NCBI GenBank assembly: GCA_964017145.1
Contig: OZ024844.1
Span: 3,968,001-4,032,000 of the forward strand
DNA length: 64,000 nt
Origin: Agrocybe praecox
Taxonomy: Eukaryota; Basidiomycota; Agaricomycetes; Agaricales; Agrocybaceae
Direction: 5' to 3'
In this document: in pieces, positions 19,860 through 31,769 of the stretch
Numbering within the stretch: the first letter of the stretch is position 1
Layout of the letters: the number at the start of each line of letters is the position of its first letter
Program-made: the position numbers and the translations under genes
Notes under the pieces: generated by a model
Databases searched by the model: none
Told to the model about the DNA's origin: nothing
The model's input: only the letters and a program-made list of their open reading frames with translations

Positions 19860-20788
19860 GATGAACATACTGCAGCTATCTATGCGCTAGCAGTTCTCCT
19901 TGCAAAATCCCTCTTCCGGCCCTTCCTTCCTCCTCGGCTTCGCCATCCTCGCCCGTCTCTACCTCCTCTTGAACGCGCACTCCTCCTCATAAAATCAGAC
20001 AAAGACGAGCCGAAGACGATTTGGCACGCAGACGCGTTTGATTTTGCAGCTAGCAAAACCATCTAACCTTGAATCGTCACCGCCATCTTCACCCGTTGTC
20101 ATTCGCCTCGTGATTATGAGCAGAGTAGACGAGGAGTCGTTCGGGCGGTGGAATGCGTTGAGAGAGGCGGTTAAACGGGATCCCCGAAGCGATTCTTCGT
20201 GGGACGCGATGCCTCCGGTGTGCTCTCCGTCTATTACTCTTGGGAAGCAGACTGGATCAAACTGGAATTTCCACATGTCATGGGTACATGGTTCAAATAC
20301 CCAGTTAGGATTGGGTATTTCTTAAAGTGCGTGTTTCTTTCTTTTCACTGTATAATCTATTCTTAATTCTCGCTACTCTCGTCCAGCTTAAACTTCACAG
20401 CGACGCTGATGAACCTCGACCCACTCGTCTCTACTACCCCTCCGACGACGTAATGATCAGGATATCGGTCTCAAGCCTGTACGAACTGCGTCCCTCCGTA
20501 CATGCCCTGCCCAACAAGGACGTGAATAGCAAACTCCAATGCGAGACGGACCCGCAGGTGCCCGAGAAACTAGACGAGACGCGTCTTGTGTACAAGGCGC
20601 AGTGCCCCGCGTCATATTCCGCCCCACCGATTTACTCGCTGTGGGTGGACGATGAGAGGCGGTGGCACTACTATAAGCATTATGGGCTGAAGGATGCTCC
20701 GAATGGGTGGGATATGGCGTGTGTGCATCGGTTGAGTGGGATGAAGACGAGGGTGTTGAGGGAGAGGGAGGGGAGTGGGTTAGCATGA
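19860..20788 (+). pseudogene. GT31 (galactosyltransferase-like) pseudogene, unit A
   Basis: Pieces of the unit D gene can be recognised in shifting frames: an N-terminal stretch with KSLFRPFLPP in place of KPLFRPLLIG, then VVIRLVIMSRVDE and RWNALREAV, then SWVHGSNTQLGLGI in place of the GPWYKYPVGIGY segment, and a C-terminal part with YYPSDDVMI and ACVHRLSGMKTRVLRE. Exon 2, with the DxD-like LDSDTF motif, is missing and several frames are broken. The same lesions occur in units B and C, so the gene was dead before those units split. It was originally a type II membrane glycosyltransferase of the Golgi, by family. Confidence 0.75.
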
Positions 20789-21260
20789 CGTAGTCATGAG
20801 GGGCCGACACGACGTCATTAGCAGCAGCAGCAACAAACGCCGATCAAAGTCGAGGTGGAAATCGACAGATCCGTGTCCTCATCGCCCTTCTGCTTCTCAA
20901 CGTCGATCTCTTCGTCAAACCGCCTCCGGTTGATCCACATCTCCCATCCTCTGTTATACTTTGCTTCTTCTCTTCCTCTCCGTCACCACACCTCAACTCG
21001 CCCTGCGCTGCCAGAGACGTCAATGGAAGCTCGAATGCCAGACAGACGACCCAAGAGGCCTGACGAGACGCGACCCGTGTATAAGGTGCAGTGCGCTACG
21101 CCGTATTCTGCGCACCTAATTGATTCCCTGTGGGTGGACGACGAGCATGGGTGGCACGACTATAAGGACTATGGGATGAAGGATGCGCCGACGGGGCGGT
21201 ATACGGCGTGTCCATCGGATGAGTGAGACATAAATGATGGCGTTTACGAAGAGGGAGGAG
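20789..21260 (+). pseudogene. Second, partial GT31 C-terminal relic, unit A
   Basis: A second copy of the GT31 last-exon region follows the first. The stretch with DETRPVYKVQC, then PYSAHLIDSLWVDD and HGWHDYKDYGMKDAPTGR, parallels PNKDV...SLWVDDERRWHYYKHYGLKDAPNGW of the first relic. It therefore records an old tandem duplication of GT31 inside the unit. It has no intact upstream exons. Parallel copies lie at 29250-29817 and 39330-39850. Confidence 0.65.
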
Positions 21261-22140
21261 GTCAGGGTGGCTGGGTTTTTTTGTTTCTTTCGGTTAGCAA
21301 AAAGACGACGTCATCAGCAGCAGCACCAAACACCGATTTACTCGAATGGTGCACCTCCCGCACCTCCCCCTTCTTTATTACGGCGACTTGTTCTCGACCT
21401 CCTCGTAACTACCACCATGATCAAACCGTCTCCAAATCATCCACGGCTTTGTCCAATACCCGCACATATCCCTCGCAACTTGCAACCCAAGCACTCGTGG
21501 TACCATCACGCTCGGTGATCACTATATCGCCATCCGTCCTCGTAAAACATAACATGGACGGAATGCAGAAATTGAAATGAGGACAGCATGCAGCAGCAGC
21601 CGACGCGCACAGTTGCTTCGTCAATGCGCTGGCCAAGCGCGATCTCCTGCTCGTCCCAGCATATTCGAAAACGGGAGATTATGGTGGTGTACTGGAGTAG
21701 TGGCAGCACGCGTTGGGTTGGAGGGTTTATTCGGATAGGTTGTTTTTTGTGGCTCATCGGCACCGTCAGCGAACACGGACGACCCTGGTTTGGGCCCTTT
21801 GGCCCTTTGGAAATTTACCTCCGGCTGCGTTCCTCGAAGCATCGGTTATACCTCTAAACCTCGTCAACCGAAGAGTTGGTAGCTCCGTCACCACCTCACG
21901 GGGGCTGGGCTGCCCAAACGAGATGGATGAGAAACGGTAGGGTGGTGATATGTTGTGATCCACCCTTTTCTATTCCCATCCGGTGTGTTTCCCTTTTCTT
22001 TCTTCTCTTTTTTTTTTCACCTCTTTCATCTGTATTTCCTCTGCTCTCTAGACAAGCAGTATCAAAGCGACGTGGGAATTACGCCGAGTTAAACCTCGCT
22101 GCGTCCGCGTTATCCCTCGACACAAGGTATGTTTCGTTCA
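21261..22140. pseudogene. Unidentified gene relic X, unit A
   Basis: This segment is conserved in B (29830-30660), C (39900-40740) and D (54850-55690). In C the plus strand reads open for 128 codons (40166-40552) with GDYGGVLEDWQHALGWRGYS, while A, B and D carry stops. A possible short plus-strand exon (about 22050-22125, reading ATWELRRVKPRCVRVIPRHK) is also present in all four. The minus strand likewise has long open stretches in A and B. I do not recognise the product and am not sure of the strand. Confidence 0.4.
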
Positions 22141-23216
22141 GCTTTGATCAACTTAGGCTTTTTTTGCTCATCCTCGTTTCCTCTTTTTTATCTCCACTCT
22201 CACCCGTCTCTTCCGTTACTTCTCGGTATTTTCTCCCATTCTCTTCACTCCTCCCATATGCTACGACAACTGCGCACCTCTATATCTGGCTCATTTACTT
22301 CTTCGTCCATCTACGCATGCATAACATGGCTCCTTCCCTTTTCCGAGTTGTGAATTTTGGATACAGCGACGTGGATCGTGTATAAAATTACCTACACACT
22401 TATCATTGCTTCTCCTTTACTCTCATCATCTGCGTTTGATCATTCTTTGGCATTAGCTTGGTTCCGTTGGTTGGTTATTACTCCTTTTCCCCGTACTCGT
22501 CTCAGCCCATCGTTCCCTTGCGCTTTCTCTTCGTCCCTTGATCTCTCCCTCGCTTCTTTTCCCAGACACTGTTCCTTCCGTTCCCGTCGTGTCCTCTTCC
22601 CTTTTTCCATGCCTCCGTCCGAATGCAATACTCCCTGTTGCTTCGCTACTTGCACCGTCGCCCATCTCATTCTTACCGTTGTCGTTGTCGATGGCGTCCT
22701 TTTTACGTGCTACCAATGCCGCTTATCTTTATCGACTCATTTCATATGTATCGCTATCGACTATTAGTTTACAAAGTAGAGGGATTCTGTATCGTTCTCC
22801 ATTTATATGATTTGCCTTGAAAACATATGATAGACTATGTGTGTTTCGTGTTCAGTTGGGGAGTAACGATTAAAGCTTGCAAAGTTCCTGGTGTGGGCAC
22901 CCACCTTCTAACCGTTGAGTATCATAATTTTACAATCAAAATTGAGTCCGTCAAAGGGGATTTCTGCGATCATAAATAATTTTCACAAGAGAAAGGGTGT
23001 AGAGTGTACATGCATATCTCTGTATTTTGTTTTGGAACATTATGTAGCTATGTAGCAGTTTGTGCGCTCATGGCATGCAGAACAGCCTAGTACTAGTATT
23101 AAGCACAGAAGTATCCTTGACTATTACGTATGCTGCTATTCATGAATATGACTGTAAAATGAAATCTGTCCTCCCAATGACATTATCATAAAATAGGTGA
23201 AATGTATTGCAATAAT
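22141..23216. other. Pyrimidine-rich intergenic stretch and 3' flank of DUF2235-WD40 gene A
   Basis: The first 650 bp are CT-rich on the plus strand and shared with units B, C and, less closely, D. They resemble the long pyrimidine-rich untranslated regions common in basidiomycetes. The remaining part, from about 22860, is the downstream flank of the minus-strand gene. No gene is supported. Confidence 0.6.
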
Positions 23217-26200
23217 CTACAGTTGCGACAAAGTAACATAATCTTCAATGTCCCATATACGAATTGTGTGATCATCTGATGCAGATGCCACTCTCTTCCC
23301 ATTGGGAGAGAATACAATGGACCGTACCCAATCTGTATGACCTCGAAGTGGTTCTCCAATCTGCTGTTGTGTCTCCACATCCCATATCCTAACTGTGTTG
23401 TCATAGGATGCAGAAGCCACAAGCCTGCCGTCTGGAGAGAAAGAGACAGAGTAAATAGCACGTGTATGTCCTCTGAGTGGTTTACCATCTTCATGATGAG
23501 TTTCCACATCCCACAATCGGATTGTGTCGTCCCACGAACCCGAAACGATCTGCTCTCCATTGGGAGAGAAGGACACAGATATTACAAAGTGTGTATGTCC
23601 CTCTAGCGGCCTTCCAACTTGCTCTCCCGATACAGCGTTCCAGATGCGAATTGTTCCATCATTCCCTGCAGACGCGACAAGAGATCCGTCTGGGGAATAT
23701 GCAACAGACCAAACCCAATCATTGTGACCAGTCAAAGGCGGGCCAACCTGCATGCCTGTTTCTACATCCCAGAAGCGAACGGTTTTGTCCCAGGAGCCTG
23801 AAACAACTCGCCTTCCATCAGGAGAAAAGGTAACACTTCTGACAGTGTCAGTATGCCCTTCCCATGGCTTGCCAACTTGCTTCCGAGTCTCGATATCCCA
23901 GAGTATGAGGGTCTTGTCATCAGACCCAGATATGATGTGCTTTCCATCTGGTGAAATCGCAATGGAGTTGACATCATTTCTATGGCCACGTAAAGGATCT
24001 CCAATCTGTGAGCCTGTGTGCGTGTCCCATAAACGGATGGTCTTGTCAGTGGCCCCAGACACGAGGTATTTCCCGTCCTTGGAGAACGCCACCGACTGAA
24101 CCCAGTTAGTATGTCCCTTTAGAATTGTGGCGACTGAAATCATGATTTCCATCATAAGTAATTTGCAGGTGACATTATATGTTTCTGTACTCACAGTTGC
24201 AAAAACGTCCAATAAAATTCTTTATAACGCCATCCACCTTGTCATCCTGTCGAAATAAAATTTTGATCTTGGGAACAACATCGTGGAGTGTTCTCTTGGG
24301 AAATGAAAACGAATCAGGATCGAGAATTTCGATGGTTGCTGCCATGAGTCGACCTTTTTCGTCCTGGGGATGGGTGCTACTGATCACAATATCCATGATA
24401 CCCTCATATAGGGTACGCCTTCCCTCGTCTAAGATTATTTAATTAATTTGTGATGATGAAAAGGCGCATGCATTACGTACTCCTTTTTGTAAACTCTCGA
24501 AGGGCATCCAAAGACGAATTATCGTCCCCCAAGAATTGTTGAAGAGCATCTTTGATGTGGTCATATAAGTCGAGCTCAATCCAAGTTTTGTACAGCAAAG
24601 ATTCCTTTTCAATCTTTCCTCCCTGTGCAACCGTTTGCAGTGTCTTCCAGAATTCCGCACCGTCTTGAGGTGGAGGGGAGGCCTTTGACGTATACTTAGA
24701 ACTAGCCAATAGAGAGATATGTATCTTCTGGCCAGGTTGTATTTTTCGTCGTTTTCCCCGATGCGGCCTTAGGAATATATTAGGACATTTTGAATTAAAT
24801 AAGTTCATATTCTTACCACCACGTAGTACTGTTTCCGTCTTTCCTCCGAGAGTATGTCAAACGTCTGAATGGGAGATACTCGAAAGGCCACCATACAGTA
24901 GTAAGAGACTCCTGGACGGTGACAAGTTCTTTGTCAAGTAGGTCCCTATTGAACTGAGCCGTCCGAAGTCCTAGCGGACCAGCTTCAAATACCATCCAAC
25001 GTAAGGGTGGCCGAGTGCGATTCAACTTCGGGTTTTTTGTATTGCCACCCCCACTGTGTCATACATCAATCAGAGTCTTTATACCTACGGTCAGGATGAC
25101 TTACATATCAGAATGTGTCCCAGCAAACCAGACCTCTTTGATGCGAGGAATCTTCCCAATAGCATCCTCTTTAGGGATCCCATTCCCCCCATGCGCAAAC
25201 TCGGGTAGAAATTTGACCCGACGCTCATCAAGAGCGAGCGCATGTCGAAAGAAGCAAACGTGCTTCATACCGTCGATTGTACTGGGGAGCATTTTGCTGC
25301 CACGTAAGATGCCAATTGATGACACAGTGTCCCTGTCAAGAAAATGTCACCACTAAATCTGGCCGTCCATTCGTTTCTTCTTACCATACTCCGACAAAGT
25401 GCACTTTTACATCTCGATGCGAGAATGTACGCTTGAATCTTTCGGCAATGGAAATTCTTTCCTCGGAGCTGTATTCGTCATCCTCAGGCTCATCATCCTC
25501 AGGCTCCAATTCACCGGTGGCAGGGTCTGCGTACAACTCATACGCACTATTAATTTAAAATGTAAATAGGTGAACTCGAATGTGTAAAAGTTGTATCTCA
25601 CAATGGAATTTGCATCTCATTGCCTTTGTGGATGAGGCCGACCTGTCCATGACTCAATATTCGACATTGTGCATTACACTAATGGATCTTACCTTCTCAA
25701 TCATTGCGGAAAGTACACGGACTTGGAATGCTCCACGAGAGAACCCTATATTCAAGTAAGGTTAATTGAGCTTTATAAGATTAAAAATACAGTACCGAAG
25801 AGAAAAATACGATCTCCCTTTCTATAATTCTCAGAAAGCCATTGATATGCTCCCATTATTGTCCGATCAAACTCCCTGTACAGTTAGACCAACAGTCAGT
25901 CGCAGAGCTTCAGTGACAGTGTACGAAAATTTACCATGCAATTGCCAGGTCAATCTTGTTGTGGATAACCGTCCTCCAGTATGCAGGAGACTTCCATGAT
26001 GGCCTCGCATATGTCCCAATTCCGCTGTTGTACCAAGTAAGCTGTGTATCATCCTTATCCAACATGCTATATAGCTCGACGACATTGGTATTCTGGCGGA
26101 GATGCACGGATTTAGAAATACAAGACAATTCATAAATCAACTACGTACGTTTGGCCCGAACTTGTTCGATGTGCCGTCCAGGTCTACTACAAGGTTCCTT

Positions 26201-26301
26201 CCAGTAGGGTCAGCGACGTTGTGACAGCATGTGCTTGTGGATGATGGTCCAGCCTTCTGGTGGTCGGTATGACCTTCAGGTATATCAGACTCGTTCACCA
26301 T
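23217..26301 (-). CDS. DUF2235 - helical linker - WD40 protein, copy A (about 850 aa, 11 exons)
   Basis: The start is taken at ATG 26301 (MVNESDIPEG), and an in-frame ATG 32 codons upstream is possible. Exons join with short GT-AG introns. Residues about 35-370 form the DUF2235 (Tle1-like phospholipase/esterase) fold: RNLVVDLDGTSNKFG at the start, NTNVVELY and WYNSGIGTYARP next, the nucleophile elbow GFSRGAF, an Asp in HFVGVWDTV, and the His in AGTHSDIGGGN formed across an intron. These match the Ser-Asp-His triad of the family. A linker of about 250 residues follows, ending in one helical module that begins DEGRRTLYEGIM. The last exon encodes exactly seven WD40 repeats of 43 residues and a stop. 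The layout is like that of fungal NLR-type proteins but has no P-loop. Function is inferred, and the hydrolase substrate is unknown. Confidence 0.9.
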
Positions 26302-26720
26302 GAGTAGAAGGCGTAAGCTGAAGGTATAGAAGGTAAACTGGGGGTGACAATGATCTATCAGAGGTGTGATCTTCACTTTATAACAATTTTGCACCAAGGC
26401 TGAATCCTGATCAGAAGCGGTGACTTACACTGCTTTATTTTTAGCGCTCTTTGATTCCGTGCAGTGTTACAGCGCTTCATTCAAATTATTTCATATATCC
26501 TTCACCGAAGGAAGGATAGGTGGTCCATTCACTCCGTATAAGACAATAGGGGCTACTAGAATGAGTAACGGTTAGAATAAAAAGTTGACATTACGACGTT
26601 GACTGACCACGTGGTGTGCCGGTAGAGCCGAATTGTCATGAAACACCATGAGCTGTGAGAAAATTCTCATTTCTAAAAAAGGGCGTACTGCCTTCCGTAC
26701 CGCCCCAAGAACCCACGTAC
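26302..26720 (-). other. 5' flank of DUF2235-WD40 gene A
   Basis: This upstream region is almost identical to that of gene B (34859-35278), so the two genes probably share regulation. It holds no independent gene. The foldback MITE at 26721 lies about 420 bp upstream of the start codon in A but is absent in B. Confidence 0.65.
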
Positions 26721-27258
26721 TATGTATGGAAACCCGGACTGTCAAGCTTCAAAAGTAGCCAAACATGACCGGCATGGGTTGCCGAACATTCATGGCTCTT
26801 GGCACAAAGCATATCAGAGTGCGTGCACGTCAATTTGTGGTCTTTCAATATCGTCCTCAAAGTTACCGCACAACAAGAACGATTTTCTACAACGATAAGA
26901 AAATATTTTCCACAAGGCACTGCGAGTCTCGAGACACGTCCAAATTGATAAATCAGTCGGAGTCTGAAATGCAGGAAATCGCACTTGGAGGAGAAAAACC
27001 TTGGTGATATATTTTCAAAATTTATTACACACATAAACATGCATAGTATATACATAAATACACATTCTTGTACTTTTAAACAGTAGAAAGCTTTTCTCAA
27101 CACACGGGAACGTTGAAAGACCAAAAATTCGCATACACGCACGCTGATGCGCTTTGTGCCAAGAACTCTGAGCCAAGATTGAAGAATCAGTGATCGGCAA
27201 CTTATGCCGGTCATGTTTGGCTACAGGTTTTTAAGCTTGACAGTCCGGGTTTCCATAT
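26721..27258. mobile_element. Foldback MITE (about 538 bp) upstream of gene A
   Basis: The ends are inverted repeats: TATGGAAACCCGGACTGTCA, then AAGCTT and a segment with GTAGCCAAACATGACCGGCA, reappear in reverse complement at the right end, continuing inward through ACAAAGC-GTGCGTG-like sequences. It is flanked by GTAC on both sides (26717-26720 and 27259-27262), and unit B has a single GTAC at 35275-35278. The opposing ORFs inside are products of the palindrome. Its superfamily is unknown. Confidence 0.88.
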
Positions 27259-27545
27259 GTACGCCTTATGCTACTCTCCTTTGTCTCATTACAGGTAGCT
27301 TGTTTCCAGTGATTAATCGTTTACATGCCTTTTATCAATGACCTACTTGAAACAGGAGAGGAGTCAGAGAAGAGGGAACTTGGAAAGGAAACAGGTTCAA
27401 CTTCCCACAAAAATGACGCACACCAGTAAAGGAGCATAGAGGGGATCAGCCCACCCGTCTTCAGGTACAAAATGCGGATTAATATGCCTATACTCGTTGC
27501 GTTTCAGTGTGCGAATTCATGTTACTACTCCATTATGGCGGTCAT
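27259..27545. other. Shared right tail of unit A
   Basis: The tail matches 35275-35552 of unit B until the common CATGTTACTACTCCATT, after which the two diverge. This marks the right boundary of the duplicated unit. No gene is seen. Confidence 0.7.
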
Positions 27546-27549
27546 TTAG

Positions 27550-27785
27550 GGTAAAAATTCCCGCGCACGCTCATTGGGATTTTTGCCTTTTCCGCGCAAC
27601 TTTAGACCATTTTTGAGCCTTATATTGTCCAAGTTAAAATATTTTCTCTTATGTGCGCGGGGGAAAAGTTGCGCACATTTTTTGGTTGGCGTGCAATTTA
27701 TTTTTTTCCGCACACCTTTCTTTTTGGCACAAGTAAGCGGCGCAATTTTCAAACTCAGAGCGCGCTCGAATTTCTTTTACCCGAG
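27550..27785. mobile_element. Possible small foldback element at the A/B unit junction
   Basis: The left end reads GGGTAAAAATTCCCGCGCAC. The right end in reverse complement reads GGGTAAAAGAAATTCGAGCG. These are imperfect inverted repeats bracketing an AT-rich interval absent from the matching B/C junction. No target duplication is clear, so the call is weak. Confidence 0.4.
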
Positions 27786-27849
27786 CGCCATATTATCGTC
27801 TTCAAGGGTCCGCGCAAGAATCACCAGCGCACAATTCTGACCCCACATT

Positions 27850-28370
27850 TCAACACGTGCATACATTTTGCGTATTTATTCACGTTAAAAAAAATTATGG
27901 AGCTTATTATAAAGGATTCTAATGACATTGATACGTCCATGTAAATGTGAATACGTCTCTTCATCCTCATATGTTGAGTGAACCCCGCAGCCACACGTCC
28001 CATGTGAGATGTCATACATGTATCGTGATTCACCCATATCTAATTTTCAATAGTCGTAGTGGTCGTAGCAGCTAGTAGCCACGAAACCGTTAACACAGAA
28101 GAGCAACGATGAAACCCCGCATTTTTAGTGGTTAGTATCTTATCTTATCTACATCAAAATCTAAATTCTTACCAAGGGAGCACAGCCATTCCGATTAAGG
28201 CAAGCCGGGATCATCGGCTCGGGACAATCAAATTTCTTGGCGTGTTTTTGAACGCTGTCAGCCACCACCACCTCCACCTCCATTTGCTCGTCTTTTGACT
28301 AGAGGGTGACTCTGACTGCATCGTCGTCATCGTGTTGTGTTGTGTTGTATGTACCCCACGGTTAACCACC
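27850..28370 (+). repeat. Conserved 5' flank of the GT31 relic, unit B
   Basis: The flank is collinear with 19311-19859 and 37805-38340, and includes the GCCATTCCGATTAAGGCAAG block that is also found upstream of the unit D gene. It lacks the large left block present in A and C. No gene is seen. Confidence 0.65.
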
Positions 28371-29238
28371 ACAACGGATGAACATACTGCAGCTATCTAT
28401 GCGCTAGCAGTTCTCCTTGCAAAATCCCTCTTCCGGCCCTTCCTTCCTCCTCGGCTTCGCCATCCTCGCCCGTCTCTACCTCCTCTTGAACGCGCGCTCC
28501 TCCTCATAAAATCATACGAAGACGAGCCGAGGACGACTTGGCATGCAGACGCGTTTGATTTTGCAGCTAGCAAAACCATCTAACCTTGAATCGCCACCGC
28601 CATCTTCACCCGTCGTCATTCGCTTCGTGATTATGAGCAGAGTAGACGAGGAGTCGTTCGGGCGGTGGAATGCGTTGAGAGAGGCGGTTACCCCAAAACG
28701 ATTCTTCGTGGGACACGATGCCTCCGGTGTGCTCTCCGTCTATTACTCTTGGGAAGAAGACCGTGGATCAAACTGGAATTTCCACATGTCATGAGTGCAT
28801 GGTTAAAATACCCAGTTGGGATTGGGTATGTCTTAAGGTGCGTGTTTCTTTCTTTTCGCTGTACAATCTATTTCTAATTCTCGCTACTCTTGTCCAGCTT
28901 AAACTTCACAGCGACGCTGATGAACCTCGACCCACTCGTCTCTACTACCCCTGGACGTGAATAGCAAACTCCAATGCGAGACGGACCTGCAGGTGCCCGA
29001 GAAACCAGACGAGACGCGCCTTGTGTACAAGGCGCAGTGCCCCGCGTCATGTTCCGCCCCACCGATTTACTCGCTGTGGGTGGACGATGAGAGGCGGTGG
29101 CAATACTATAAGCATCATGGATTGAAGGATGCTCCGAATGGGTGGAATGCGGCGTGTGTGCATCGGTTGAGTGGGATGAAGACGAGGGTGTTGAGGGAGA
29201 GAGAGGAAGTTGGAGGGGAGTGGGTTAGCATGACGTAG
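28371..29238 (+). pseudogene. GT31 (galactosyltransferase-like) pseudogene, unit B
   Basis: It carries the same broken layout as the unit A relic: KSLFRPFLPP, VVIRFVIMSRVDE, no exon 2, then HSDADEPRPTRLYYP and a C-terminal part ending with ACVHRLSGMKTRVLREREEV. In addition, about 80 bp around the YYPSDDVMI segment is lost here, joining TRLYYP to the DVNSKLQ region. It is non-functional as a GT31 enzyme. Confidence 0.75.
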
Positions 29239-30660
29239 TCATAAGGGGCCGACCCGACGTCATTAGTAGCAGCAGCAACAAACGCCGATCAAAGTCGAGG
29301 TGGAAATCGACAGATCCGTGTCCTCATCGCCCTTCTGCCTCTCAACGACCACCTCGATCTCTTCGTCAAACGGCCTCCGGTTGTTCCAGATCTCCCATGC
29401 TCTGTTATACTTTGCTTTTTTTTCTTCCTCTCCGTCACCCCACCTCAACTCGCCCCTGCGCTGCTTAATTTCCGACGATGTAATGATCCAAATGTGGGAC
29501 GAGGTACACCACTCCGCGCACGCCCTGCCCAACGGAGGAGACGTCAATGGGAAGCTCGAACGCCAGACAGACAACCCAAGAGGCCTGACAAGACGCGCCC
29601 CGTGTATAAGGTGCAGTGCGCTACGCCGTATTCCGCACACCTAATTGATTCGCTGTGGGTGGACGACGAGCATGGGTGGCACGACTATAAGCACTATGGT
29701 ACAATGGATGCGCCGACTGGGTGGTATATGGCGCGTGCATCGGATGAGTGGCAGATGAAGACGTTTAGGAAGGAGATCAGGGTGGTTGGTTTTTTTTTTT
29801 TGGTTTCTTTTGGTTAGCATGAAGAAGCCGATGTCATGAGCCGCAGCAGCAAACACCGATTTACTCGAATGGCGCACCTCCCGCACCTCTCCCTTCTGTA
29901 TTCCATCGAGTTATTCTTGGCCTCCTCGTAACCAGCACCATGATCAAACCGTCTCCAAATCATCCACATCTTCGTCAAATTGCCGTACACCTACCTCGCA
30001 ACTTGCATCCCAAGCGCTTGTGGTACCACCAACTTCGTTGATCACTGCATTGCTCCCCGCCCTCGCCAAACATAACATGGACGGAATGCAGAAATTGAAA
30101 CGAGGACAGCATGCAGCAGCAGCCGACGCGCACAGTTGTTTCGTCAATGCTCTGGCCAAGAGCGATCTCCTGCTCGTCCCAGCTATTTGATTATGGCGGT
30201 GTACTGGAGGACTGGCAGCACGCGTTGGGTTGGAGGGGTTATTCGGATAGGCTGTTTTTGGTGGCTCATCGGCACCGTCAGCGAACACACGATCCGGGTT
30301 TGGACACTCTGGACCTTTGGAAATTCACCGACGGCTGCGTTCCTCGAAGCATCGGTTATGCCTCTAAACCTCATCAACCGAAGAGTTGGTAGCGCCGTCA
30401 TCACCTCACGGCGGCTAGGCAGGCAAAACGAGATGGATGAGAAACGATAGGGTGATGTTATGTTGTGATTCAGCCTTTTCTATTCTCATCCGGTGCGTTT
30501 CCCTTTCCTTTCTTCATTTTTTCCGCCTCGTTCGCTTGTGTTTCCTCTGCTCTCTAGATAAGCAGTATGGAAGCGACTTGGGCATTACGCCGAGTTAAAC
30601 CTCACTGCGTCCGCGTTATCCCTCGACACAAGGTGCATTTCGTTCAGCTTTGATCAGTGC
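29239..30660 (+). pseudogene. GT31 C-terminal relic and relic X, unit B
   Basis: The first half (to about 29817) is the second GT31 last-exon copy, with YSAHLIDSLWVDDEHGWHDY and MDAPTGWYM. The rest corresponds to relic X of the other units, with frames interrupted by stops, for example after the segment ending PSSCSSQLFDYGGV. The plus-strand piece MEATWALRRVKPHCVRVIPR is at about 30565-30635. Nothing here appears translatable as a full protein. Confidence 0.5.
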
Positions 30661-31769
30661 GTTACCCATTTTTTCTACCCTTCCACTTGCGTTTCCTCTC
30701 CGATGAGTCGTGTGCTTGCTCGTTTCCTCTGTTTTATCTCCATTCTCACTCGTCTCCTCCGTTACTTCTCGGTATTTTCTGCCATTCTCTTCACCCCTCT
30801 CATATGCTACGTACCTGCATATTTACATCACTCTGATCTATCTGACTCATTTACATCTTCGTCCGTCTACGCATGCATAGCATGGCTCCTTCCCTTTTCC
30901 GAGTTGTGAATTTTGGATACAACGATGTGGATCGTGCATAAAATTACCTACACACTTATCATTGCTTCTCCTTTACTCTCTTCATCTGCGTTTGATCATT
31001 CTTTGGCATTCGCTTGGTTCCGTCGGTCTGTTAGTACTCCTTTTTGCCGTACTCGTCTCAGCCCATCGTTCCCTTGCGCCTTCTCTGCGTCCCTTGATCT
31101 CTCCCTTGCTTCTTTGTCCTGACATTGTTCCTTCCGTTCCCGTCGTGTTCTCCTCTCTTTCTTTCTTTCGTGCCTCCTTCCCAATGTAATACTCCCTGTT
31201 GCTTCGCTACTTGCACTGTCGCCCATCTCGTTCTTACCGTCGTCGTCGTCGATGGCGTCCTTTCTTACGTCCTACCAATGCCACTCATGATCATCGACTC
31301 ATTTCATTTGTATCGCTATCGACCATTAGTTTATTTAAAAAGTACATAGAGGGATTTTGTACCGTTCTCCATTTGTATGATTTGCTTTGAAAATATATGA
31401 TAGACCATGCGTGTTTCGTGGAGCAACGATTAAAGCTTGCAAAGTTCCTGGTGTGGGCACCTTCTAACCGTTAAAGATCAGAATTTTGCAAGTCAAAATT
31501 GAGTCCGTCGAAGGGGATTTCTGCGATTATAAATTATTTTCCCGAGATAAGGGGTGTAGAGTGTACATGCATATCTCTGTATTTTGTTTTGGAACATTAT
31601 ATAGCTATGTAGCGGTTTGTGGGCTCATGGCGCACAGGACAGCCTAATATTAAGCACAGAAGTATCCTTGATTATTATGTATCCTGCTATTCGTGAATAT
31701 GACTTTAAAATGAAATCTGTCCTCCCAATGAGATTATCAAAAAAAAAAGGTGAAATGTATTGCGATAAT
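30661..31769. other. Pyrimidine-rich stretch and 3' flank of gene B
   Basis: It is collinear with 22141-23216 and 40741-41798. The CT-rich composition and shared sequence suggest an old untranslated region. No gene or structured element is supported. Confidence 0.6.

Noticed and set aside
23752..24099. Plus-strand ORFs across the WD40 exons (also 32305-32805 and 57785-58174)
   Set aside because: They are antisense shadows of the highly regular WD40 repeats and recur at the same place in each copy.
23217..24212. CRISPR-like or satellite array suggested by the regular 129-bp periodicity
   Set aside because: The period is three times 43 codons and is fully explained by seven WD40 repeats in one reading frame.
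26720..27214. 164-codon minus-strand ORF and its plus-strand mirror as genes
   Set aside because: Both lie inside the arms of a foldback MITE and mirror each other because of the inverted repeat. They are missing from unit B.
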